Shown in pieces: positions 11,431-22,209 of a DNA stretch of 64,000 nucleotides. The notes under the pieces are model-generated. The model had not been told where the DNA came from and made no database searches. It saw nothing but the letters and a program-made list of their open reading frames with translations. A program made the position numbers and the translations under genes. Within the stretch, counting starts at the first letter, position 1. Every line of letters begins with the position of its first letter. Source of the stretch: Siphonodentalium dalli (taxonomy: Eukaryota > Mollusca > Scaphopoda > Gadilida > Siphonodentaliidae); assembly GCA_032622095.1 (NCBI GenBank), contig CP136061.1:234234944-234298943 (forward strand), given 5' to 3'.

Positions 11431-12559
11431 CAGATCTACATGTCGCCCTCTGCACATTCGAACAATGGGTCTACCAAGCTCTACCAGCGACGTTCGATCT
11501 CTCAAGGATGTATCTACCTGTGAATGTCTTGTCAGTGTTGATCTTTACTCAACACGCAGTGTTATATTTTACATGCTAAGACACAAGTCCACTTGATAAC
11601 TTAATGAATAACCCATCTCAACAGCCATGATTGTTCTTACTAATGAAATTAATATAAGTAGATAAACATGCATGCATTGAGATCATATAAAAAAAACTTA
11701 CCACAATAATGATATGTGAGTCAATGAGGAATTACAACCAGGCCACGGTCAAACACAATTCTGGACGATATATCGTGCAATTATATATAGCGTCGTGAAT
11801 ACAATTTAGCAAAACTTAATGAGTAGATATCAACCTTTGCGAAAAGCAATGGTCAATTGGCCCAGTCGACTCATTGTGAGGAAAATCAGCGGGCGACATG
11901 CATGGATAGCTATGGCACATAATTATGACGAACCAATTGTCACCAAATTCCACCATAATAAATTGTCACACCTACTATGCCATCGCTACTGTGGTACGTG
12001 TGTCCGCAGCCAATACATCGACATCTGTAATGTTCTTTAAAATTATGGTCGATCGTTTTACTAAACATCGTTTCGATTGAACCGGATACATTCATCGGAC
12101 TCTTTCTCGTGTTATATTGGACCGTGACATGTTTGTCATTGTCTTCAATGTATCTTATCACATATCAATAGTATTGACGTGATCAGGCACTGAAAACTAA
12201 GGAATGGAAACAAAGGTTTTTTAATAACTTTGGTTATATGGATATTCGCATTTCAATTAACACGCGCTGAACACCCGCGTCTATAACAAAACGATGAAGG
12301 TTACTGAAGTGCGAACCGTTCATTTATGCCATAGCGCTCAAGTACTTCGTTAGTATGTCATATTTTTGATGCCCCGAGACGATACCGTTAAAGACATATT
12401 ATGGACAACTTTCGGGGGCGTTAAACTGATAAGTTAGCATTCAGGTGCTATGTCAACTGGATGAATGTAACATTCTACTAACATCACCGAAAATCTGAAT
12501 CAAATCGACCGTAACACTATATAGAAAACATCGTCTGAACTACGCTCAATTGTAAATAT
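11431..12559. other. Spacer between modular repeats
   Basis: No gene recognised. 12425-12555 is the inverted counterpart of 5240-5345 (shared CAGGTGCTATGTCAACTGG and CTACGCTCAATTGTAA with few differences), a dispersed repeat of about 120 bp. Confidence 0.5.
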
Positions 12560-13690
12560 TTACATATCGGTACCATATATTCGATTTATTTAGTATTAAG
12601 TTAGCACCCTTCTTGAAATAATGCACGTGTATCGGTACCATTCCGACTCCCATATATAAGTTATTTTTATGAATAATCGCGGTGTGGTGGTGTCTTTACT
12701 TTTTCTGGGCCAATTTTCACAATCGACGGGTTGAATTTCGATGAAATTTCCGTTAAATAAAATGGTGCTGCTCATTTGCCAATTTCAGCAGCAATTTCGA
12801 GAATATAATTTGGACTATGGAGGTGATAATTAATTACGTAACGCACACACCACGAGCTCCTCCTCCAATATAAATATATATTTCATTGTAAGCGCGGGTG
12901 GTTTTGATGCCACATACCCAATGCACAGGCGGGGAACAATCCTCTTCTTGGTACGACCGAACCTGACATCGAATGAGTTAATTTAGTGCAAATGTCCATA
13001 TCTCATATATAAAAAATCGGCGGTTTCCTTTTCGCTGACTTCACCCATCGCCGCTTTTTGAAACGCATAGCAGGAAATGGCACCCTTTTAACAAGTGGAG
13101 AATTTGTTTTGTACAGGGCCAGTATGGCCAGGATTGGTCGTCTTCCTACTGATCTTGTTTTACTTACCGTTATAGTTTTATTGATGTATATAACTTTCCA
13201 AAAAATAAAATTTAATTTTAGTCTCTTTTTTGAATTTACCAGGACTATTTCATTTGCATTGGTGAAAAATCATTTAAAAAAATTTAAATTTAAATTAAAA
13301 AAACTAAATTTTGCAATACCACCCTAAGCCCCAAAACGAACCTTATCTACACTATTTGTATAATTGTACTTAATTTAGCTGACCTCTTTGTTTTCGATGG
13401 TGTCTGCATGGTGTTATATCATAATGCTATGAAGAAGCCAATGTGTTTTCAAAACACTGGTGTTTCATAATCAGCTGACCAACTAATCACTGGCCACTGT
13501 GTTTTAAAAGTTGAAACTTGAATTGACCCATACGTTAATTAATTTCAATAAAGTATATAAAAATAAATATTATCGTAAAACTTATGGGAGGGCACTTGAC
13601 ATGAGGTCGAATGTACACACGCAGGTTAGGGTGCATTTACATTGCTATAGAAATGTACACAGATCTACACGCAGACTAGTGTAAACAGGT
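12560..13690. repeat. Modular repeat, copy 3 (modules A and C; B deleted)
   Basis: Module A runs to about 13088 (...GGAAATGGCACCCTTTT) and passes directly into module C (AACAAGTGGAGAATTTG), skipping the about 280 bp present in copy 2. That gives an internal deletion rather than an independent insertion. Confidence 0.75.
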
Positions 13691-13872
13691 TGATATAGAA
13701 ATTCACACAGAAAGAAAACGGTATTAGTTCGTGTGAGCAAAAATCGTGTCCGCTAACGTCACGGTAAACGCCGAAGCATTGCGACAGGCAAATCAGTTTT
13801 GATTAATTGTTACTCGGGCTTGGCGAATGTTTTCGTTGTCATTTCAACCCGTGTATTTCGAATATTGAACAC

Positions 13873-14340
13873 GGACAGGGACGTGGCAACTTGTTCAACG
13901 GTTGGAAATTTCATACCTTACACAACATTAGTTGTAATTTCCAAACCAACAATAGATTGAAAATGATCTTGTAGTTTGATTTTCAAACATTTTATTTGGG
14001 GGGGGGGGGGGGGGTATTGTTTTCGGACCAATATTTGCATAATTTCCTACTTTTTATCAAAATTTTGGGCTGGAATGGCCATCAGCTGGAAATTTTCCAA
14101 CCTTATCATAGGGGCGGGTGTCATGTTGGAAATGTCCAACACTTGGAAAGATTGCGTCCTGGTCCCTCCCCGTGGCCAGTCATCATCATCATATTTATTG
14201 TCTAACAGCTATATATTAAAACTGCATGTAATTTAAGAAAACAATATTGTCCTAAATTGGTCAACATTGTTATTGGAATTGTCATCAGTTGGAAATTTTA
14301 CTACATTTGGTCAAATAAAGGGTGTTGTAGGGTAACTGCG
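13873..14340. mobile_element. hAT-related MITE fragment with TTGGAAATTTCCAAC-type motifs
   Basis: Begins CAGGGACGTGGC, close to the end CAGGGATGTGGC of the intact element at 59759. It carries a G run (13997-14014) and several GTTGGAAAT / GAAATTTTCCAACC motifs. 14080-14165 matches, inverted, 60600-60700. No matching right end was found. Confidence 0.55.
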
Positions 14341-15109
14341 TGATTTTCATTCTTTCTTCGAACCATTATCAAGTGGTATAAGGATACACTTTAAATACAT
14401 GCGGCACATACCAAATCGCTGTTATCTGCTGATAGTTGATACATGTTTATGTCTGGCCTAAACTGATACGACTCGCAGTGAATTGTCAATTACCAGAGTA
14501 CTGATCAGCGAGCGTTCAATATTAGTAATCATGTTGTGATCACAGTAATGCGCGACACGTGACTTCATACATATCTGTATACATTTCTACAGCAGTATAA
14601 ACGCAGCCTTATGGTCATCAATAACAGTAAATACCCTAACCCCACCCACATCATGTATGTTAACAAAACTGACAATAAATAAGTTTCCGTGGACATAATT
14701 GCCATGCTTGAAACGACCGATTATCAGTTTGAATATTTTAGTCGTTTAATATATATAAAACATAATAAGATATTTCTGTAAACAAAATATTGCAGTAAAA
14801 TCAAATTTAAAATAGGGACATTTTGATCTGAAACCCTCTGCGCTGTTTACGGATATCGATTATACATGTATGAAATAATTAGCAAAACGAAGCCATCCAT
14901 CCATCGAAATAGTTTCTATGAAACGAATTATATCAGGTCAGAATATATTATTCTTTTAATACATATTAAATATTCATATGTTCGTGTAAATATATTGGAG
15001 AAAATCAGATGAAAGGTTCTAATCCGACACAACGTTCGAAGGTTTGTTTAAAACTAAACGGACATTGATACCAGACAAATTCTAAATTGGAAACTAAATT
15101 GAACATTTA

Positions 15110-15490
15110 TCAAAGGTCCCGTCAAGATATTTTCGATCTAACAACAGGAAGATGTAAATCTATAAGATTCAATAAATATATATAGTCATATGTTCCTGTC
15201 AAAATATTAGAGTTATTTAGTATTAAGTTAGCACCCTTCTTGAAATAATGCATGTGTATCGGTACCATTCCGACTCCCTCCGACTCCCATATATAAGTTA
15301 TTTTTATGAGTAATCGCGGTATATTGGTAGCTTTACTTTCTCTTGGCCAATTTTTACAATCGACGGGTTGAATTTCGATAAATTTCCGTTAAATAAAATG
15401 ATGCTGCTCATTTGCCAATTTGAGCAGCAATTTCGAGAATATATTTTGGACTAGGGAGGTGATAATTAATTACGTAACGGACACCGCGAG
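15110..15490. repeat. Modular repeat, copy 4 (lead-in plus part of module A)
   Basis: GTCCCGTCAAGATATTTTCG through AATTAATTACGTAACG matches copy 2 and copy 3 and then stops. The sequence passes into the CGTGGTCA block. Confidence 0.7.
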
Positions 15491-15529
15491 CTCTGCCACC
15501 GCGGCTTGCCAAGCTCCGGCAGCCAGCGA

Positions 15530-15862
15530 TGTTTCCGTGTTCAGCCATGTTCCTCCGTGTTCATGTCGCGGTCACCTGTGGTATGGCCGTGGTCACCCGT
15601 GGTCATAGCGTGGATTTCCGTGTTCAAACGTGATCATTTGGCCGTGGTCACCCGTTCGTCGCACCGTGGTCATAGCGTGGATGTTCCGTGTTCAAACGTG
15701 ATCAGAGCGTGTTCAAACGTGATCAGAGCGTATTCAAAATCTGAACACGATTGAACATGTTTACCCATACCGTGTTCTTGGCGAGTTCAGTTTTTGAACA
15801 CGGAAAATCGCGCGTGGTCTTCTGTGGACATGTAAAAAACCACGGGCCTTGTACTGTATAGT
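15530..15862. repeat. CGTGGTCA/CGTGTTCA repeat, inverted copy
   Basis: Dense CGTGGTCA and CGTGTTCAAACGTGATCA motifs, ending CCACGGGCCTTGTACTG followed by TA. Its last about 80 bp are the reverse complement of 4034-4110. Confidence 0.6.
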
Positions 15863-16283
15863 AGCAAACTGCGCCAATATAAGATACCAGCCTGTTCTCC
15901 CGAAAACCCCACATTTTTATCTGCTTATAAATAACTTGTTTTAGGTAGAAAATCTGCTTAGAAACGCCGCATTTTGAGTCGATAATGTGCTGAAAATGTG
16001 AGCACTTTAGAAACGTTATCGACTCATAATGAGGCGAAGCAGATGATGTGCGGACAATGAAACATATAAGCCAATCCACGACTTTTCAGGTGCACGCTTT
16101 TTAAAATGTGTTTTCACTGTTGCCCGCTCCATAAAACGAAATAACGGATATCACCCCATTATCTGCTTATATCAGAATAAAATAATCACATTATGTACAT
16201 ATTTCACACTATAGGACGAGTATGTGCGTATTTGCGCGAGGATATGTTGAATACACAGCTCTCGACCAATCAGAAGGCGCAAT

Positions 16284-16905
16284 ATCTGTGTGAGATAAAT
16301 ATACAGTTATACCCATTATATCTGTGTGAGGTAAATATACAGTTATACCCATTATATCTGTGTGAGGTAAATATACAGTTATACCCATTATATCTGTGTG
16401 AGGTAAATATACAGTTATACCCATTCAATGTGTTATACGATATCTGTGTGAGGTAAATATACAGTTATACCCATTCAATGTGTTATATGTGTGTGAGGTA
16501 AATATACAGTTATACCCATTCAATGTGTTATATGTGTGTGAGGTAAATATACAGTTATACCCATTCAATATGTTATATGATATCTGTGTGAGGTAAATAT
16601 ACAGTTATACCCATTCAATGTGTTATATGTGTGTGAGGTAAATATACAGTTATACCCATTCAATGTGTTATATGGGTGTGAGGTAAATATACAGTTATAC
16701 CCATTCAATGTGTTATATGTGTGTGAGGTAAATATACAGTTATACCCATTCAATGTGTTATATGTGTGTGAGGTAAATATACAGTTATACCCATTCAATG
16801 TGTTATACGATATCTGTGTGAGGTAAATATACAGTTATACCCATTCAATGTGTTATATGATATCTGTGTGAAGTAAATATACAATTATACCCATTCAATG
16901 TGTTA
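16284..16905. repeat. Minisatellite, about 14 units of 36, 45 and 50 bp
   Basis: Each unit contains GTGAGGTAAATATACAGTTA then TACCCAT. Early units (to 16420) are 36 bp, later units 45 bp (with TCAATGTGTTATATGTGT), and some 50 bp (with ACGATATCTG). The 36- and 45-bp lengths are multiples of three, which is why both strands show open frames; these are not genes. Confidence 0.92.
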
Positions 16906-19900
16906 TCCGACATGCAAAAATATATTCCAACAGCATTTGAAACATCTCTGATCTAGGAATGTCCAAGTGATAGACTCCACCCTTGTGCAAATCCTCTGGT
17001 GGTTGTTTAGTACCAAGAAATATTTACTAACTTGCACCTATATGATATATTACAATTGCATGTTACTAACTTTTGCACTTGTATGATATATTCTAGTTGC
17101 ATGTTACTATCTTACAGGTGCAATTATATCTCGGTTGCTCAGTTGGAACGATCGACGACAATTTTATCAGGCATCAGCCGACCAGCACGATTCTCAACAG
17201 TTTGCTAATTCATTTATATTACCTGCGTTATTATTTCAGTATTATAATGTTCCCCATCAGAACATAAAACAATCCGTGGAGCTCAGTTATTTTCTTGAGC
17301 CTAATGACACCTTTCCTTTAGCGCGTCAGTTAGCTTCCGCCATTGAATAGTTCCCAAAAATTTCGACATGTTACACAACGGCTTGTTACCTCTTTCTTTA
17401 CTACATACTCACTGAATCACTCCCTTGAAATATACAGATAATGTGTCAACCATTCGTCCATTTTTGAACTGAACGTTTCCCACACATGCATTTTATACTC
17501 ATTTTGTTTGTCCGTCGCTGCTCATATTCCACGAAGACCCAACTGAATAATATACTATTTCTATATATACGTTCACACCTGTGTGGGAGAATCCATTTAG
17601 TAAAGAACGGATTAATGTTATTGGTCTATAAAGGTTTGGTCTGGTCTGTTTGGTATTGGGATAGGAATTATAGAATTGTAGTTGTTTCCTTCCACTGCAT
17701 TATACATTCGTCAAATACCCAGACATAATTGCAAGGCTGTAACGGTGTAAGTAGTCAGGTAGGTGGCAATCATATCAGACTTTTATCGTGTGTACGGATT
17801 GTCTTGTGGCTGCCTTTGATAATGTTCTAGTGCTTAGAGAGGGAATATACTTTATTATAATCTCCAGAATCATTTGAATTGATCTCCAGCTTGTTTTTCG
17901 CGAACGGCACGTTATCGACAAAAACGAATGGTGTAATTGTTAACAAGACGAGTAGACGCAATCGATTTGGGCAATGTTGTTAACAATGTCTTCATGATCA
18001 GTCCACACTATAGTTCCGCCTTTCGGACGTTGAACGCTTGGGTGAATACCTTTGCCTCGGATCCTATTTACCATCTGCGATACTTTGTTTGAACTTGTTC
18101 ACGTATGTTTGTCATGAGACACATTTTTTCTCTTTGGTGACACGGTATATAGGAGCTTGACATTTCCCCCTGGATACTAGATAGATATGGAAATTATACG
18201 AATTGGCCATTCCAATCAGGCCCAATGCAGCATTCACAGTATTGTTGTCTTTCGCAACCGTTTTGAACATTGTCCACATTTTTAACGCGTCTTAATATGC
18301 GTACATTTGAGTCGAACAGTGACATAATCATTTTCATTTAGTTGACTTTGTTGGCTTTCGTTATAGGCTGGTGGAATGTGTGTAGATATATTCTACGCTT
18401 AATACTAATTCTGTCGTTTTATTTTTCTTGTGACGATTGACTGATGCTTTACCATAAAGGCATGTCATCTAGTCGTAATGCCACTCTCACAATGCAATTT
18501 GTTCAACAAAGGCAACTGAGAAGCTTGAACTGTATTATTACTTTCATAACTAGCATATCCCTATATTTCAAATATTTCGCACCTGTAAATTCACCAATCG
18601 AACTCTTCACACACCGATCTACGTGTTTTACAAACGGCGATTTCTTTATCAGAGAACCATATTCATTCTTCATAAAAAAGTACGTGCGGCTAAAATGTAA
18701 ATATGCAAAGCTTATAGCAGGCCCCCATACAGTATGTTACTGAAAACCGTGCGAATGATCATGTAAATTGACATTAACATATATGCCTATATTTGGGCAT
18801 AACGAATGGTAACGACGCCAATGTTCGATTAGTCATGCAGATCGCTTTGGTGCGAGTATATGGTTTGGAAATAGGTCATTGATATTAAAGGCCTATCACA
18901 ATAATGCATATACAATGTACGTCGCTGAAATTAAGCCGATGTTTAAGAATGGAAGCTTCAGACCTACATGTAAGTTCAGCCCACTATAGCATATAGCATA
19001 TCTATGTGTAAACACATGACAGACCTATCTCCATGTCCCGTGTTATAATGATTTAAAGGCACGGGCGGCTTTCGTTGCAGAAATATTCATATTTGTTCAA
19101 ATCGCCATCAACAGAAGGAATATTAAAAGATATATAGTTTTGTTCTTATGCCAAACATAATCAGCGCGTAAATAGTATATTGTCGTCAAGACGTACGATT
19201 GTGTACGTAAACAAGAACCTGCTGGTGTTACCAAAGTTTTGCTTCTGTTTACATAACACAGCGCAATTCTATTTGTTAATCACACACAAATGATATACAC
19301 GCTCTTTATTATTTCCATATCAGGAAAACAGTAACAAATAGCGCTCTTTATGTTTACCATATCCGAATCTAAACAAAAGCCAGGTTCTGTGACGTTTTTT
19401 GCTTTTGTTTACATATAACAAAGGAAAAACATTTGACAATAACATACTGTTTATGCCATATTTCTGATCTGTATTAGAACAAAGTCTGTCTCTATTGTAC
19501 TATTATTTCTGTTTATGCCGGTTTTTGACGGAGCTGAATATTTTAACAGCATACCCACCGCCAACGCCGCCAGTATCTTTAAGCGTTCTGCGAACATAGG
19601 TGAAGCGAACTCAGTTCACAACCTGTCATGACATCGTGACTGAATTTCATTAAGCTAACAAACGAAATTGATCTAAATATGAAACTAGTTATTTATGAAA
19701 CCTGTTTCTAAATAAATAAATACTTCAACCGTCCATTGTCACATAGCGGGGGTTGTGATGATAGCCTTTCCTTTTCATCGCGTTGGTACGCTGATTCAAC
19801 GCCTTTGCTCAACCACTACCGGAAGTCACGTGATTTGTTCTTGAAAAGAGGTCTCGGTCGAACATACATACGTCCGTTACCTAAACACGACACGAGATCG

Positions 19901-20239
19901 GCGCTGGGTGCGTTATTGTCCCCACTGACTTACGAAATTAAATTTGGGAACTCGAGTTTAGCTGCATACATGTATGTTGTTTTGCATGGGTGTGTTCGTG
20001 ATGATTTTGTTTGTCAGTTTCGTGTCACTGTGTACACTGGGTACCGAATAGTAATAAGCGTCTCCACAGTTCTGAATTACTCAATTAACCACTTGAGCCG
20101 TCGCCTATAGAGAGGACAGGAACAGTCCAATTTTGAGGAAATATTAAATCAAACTATTGACTTGTTCAAGAGTACAGAACTTGGCCGAACATATTGGTTT
20201 GGTCGGGTAGCAACTTAGCAAGGGACGTGGCTAGATGAT
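16906..20239. other. AT-rich spacer, no gene recognised
   Basis: Contains short open frames only. 17118-17350 follows an acceptor-like TTACAG and reads 70-odd codons to a stop, but matches nothing I know. On the minus strand, 18090-17930 reads about 50 codons (a stretch with RIRGKGIHPSVQRPKGG) that may be a decayed exon. AACGCTCTTTA-type motifs sit at 19300-19350. Confidence 0.4.
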
Positions 20240-20570
20240 CTATGTTTAGTTTAAACATATTTATTAAGCTAAACTCAGCTTAAGGGATCGGAGCACAAGT
20301 TACAAAACTTACGGTTGCTCCTCTCCCTACAAATGTTACAAATGATAGATATACATACAAAAGACGACAATTACAGCACGATACAAAAACAATCAAAGCA
20401 AGTAAATTTGGAGAAAAACCGTCATCCGTGATCCACTGGCGACAGGAAGGGACTCTCTACCACATATCCATCTGAATTGAAGAGCACTGTTTGAGGTTTG
20501 AATATACGATTAAGGTCATTCTTCGAATCTCTTGGTAGCATTGATATATGATCTATGTTGTAGGGTATTT
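20240..20570 (-). mobile_element. LINE 3'-end fragment (same family as 1930-4030)
   Basis: Reverse complement reads a short coding tail with YINATKRFEE followed by a 3' part ending in the GGGAGAGG-containing block near 20320, as at 2009. It is a heavily 5'-truncated insertion of about 330 bp. Confidence 0.6.
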
Positions 20571-20639
20571 CTTATGATTTCAAACTGCATATGTATATGA
20601 CCCAAACTGCCAAGTCTGAGAGACTCCATCTGTAACCCC

Positions 20640-20990
20640 AGTTATGATCTTCCAACTGTTGCGTCGGGCTTGTCATATATTGGAAATTTCCAACCTGACA
20701 CCCGCTAATAGTCGCCTGGGTCGGGTCAACAAGGGACGTGGCTAGATGATCATTGTTGTTGTGTGTTAAACTTAGAATTTCAAACTGCACCCCTTAAACA
20801 AGACCCAAACTTCCAAGTCCGGGATTCAACCAAGTAAGAAAATATTCGACATAAACGTCAAATTGCACACTTAATGGTTGGTTATTCATCAGAACAATTT
20901 GATCATACCGTTAGTTTCCAATGTTGAATATATGCTGACCAAAGTGGGATGTGAGGCACCCCACCCCGTCGCTACGCCTCTTATGTCAAC
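20640..20990. mobile_element. hAT-related MITE debris
   Basis: AAGGGACGTGGCTAGATGATC occurs at 20220 and again at 20730, with ATTGGAAATTTCCAACCTG at 20682. GTGAGGCACCCCACCCC at 20950 resembles the right end of the 59759-60920 element. Ends are degenerate and no target duplication is visible. Confidence 0.5.
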
Positions 20991-21580
20991 ACAACCAGCT
21001 GTCTGGGGTATGGTCATGCAGAGCAGTGTGTTTTGACAATTTATTAGATGCTCTCATCGTATGATAATTCATATTGAGAAGAAATGTGTCAATGCATGCA
21101 ATTCACAATGATATGTATGAATATATGAATATATTAGAAATTAAACGGGATAGTTGTGTATTCGTAAGCAATTAAAGGTTGTCTATTTTGGCAGCCATGT
21201 GTGTATAGTCAATAGCATATACAATGTTTTTTATTTCGTCAAGGGGTGTGCGGAGGGGGCATCTACTGTGCTCTTGGTGGTATGTCGCACTCTAACACCA
21301 GGATCCCATGCTCCACTGTCTTCTGTTAGCACACCACGAGGCGTCACATTAGGGGACTCTTACCCAGCGCAGTGGGGCGGTGAGCATATTCTACCCCGGC
21401 CAAAACTGGGTAAAAACGAGATAAAAGCGATAGATTGGAAAATTTACTCGGAAATGATCATCGGGATAATGCGAGCTGCACGTACAATCGCTTTTTGATA
21501 TTGCAAGAACTCACATATCAAGTGACGATACATATGTACTTTGCAGGCAGCTTCTCATTTGTATCCGAGGAAACCACAGC
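20991..21580. other. Spacer, no gene recognised
   Basis: Single-copy-looking sequence up to the transposon boundary. No domain recognised in its short open frames. Confidence 0.4.
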
Positions 21581-21583
21581 TAT

Positions 21584-21712
21584 TAGTCCAGGCACATTAG
21601 GTTTCACTAGGGAAAAAAATCGGAGAAAGCTGATTTTTTCAGGGAATGTCGAGTACATGTCACTGAACGATTAGACAAAAGTCCCCTAAAATCCGAGATG
21701 AGCTTTTTTTTC
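21584..21712. repeat. Left terminal inverted repeat of the Academ-like element
   Basis: Perfect outer 17 bp, then interrupted matching blocks to about 21712. Its partner is 27470-27609. Confidence 0.82.
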
Positions 21713-22209
21713 TACAGCCTTTTTTCGAAAACGCGTTTGAAAAAAATAAAAAAAAATCGCACGAACTTTGTAACCTCGAATTGATCCAACTGTATTTTTT
21801 GTTTACGCGTATTTCGAGCTACATAATGTCTAATATACATTTACCTAGAGGAAAATGTGCATTCTGTGACAATTTCTGCGAAAAATTATTGAAAATTCAC
21901 AAAAAAGTATCGGATTTACGCAAAAAATTACGATTTTCCTAACGGATTTGCCCAAAGGGTCGTAGTACAGAACGGGATGTTAGTTGGACAGACGATAAAA
22001 AATCCACCACCATTTGAAGACTTTTATCATTGCTTACAAAATAGACATTATGGAAGACCCCCTCTGCTTCTGGCCGAGTTCCCCTTTTGGCATAAAATTC
22101 GTCAGCATGAGAACTCAACTATTTTCGATGTACAAATCAATCAACATGGATTAAGTTACATTGACTATTATCAACGCTATATACAGAAATGACATGACCT
22201 ATATACATA

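Noticed and set aside
16284-16905. CRISPR-like array
   Set aside because: Units are contiguous with near-identical spacers and the setting is eukaryotic; it is a minisatellite.
17930-18090. Possible decayed exon on the minus strand (RIRGKGIHPSVQRPKGG)
   Set aside because: About 50 open codons with non-random look but no recognised family and no splice sites in place.
19736-20110. 124-codon open frame
   Set aside because: Starts at TTG without ATG, no domain, and overlaps repeat-rich DNA.
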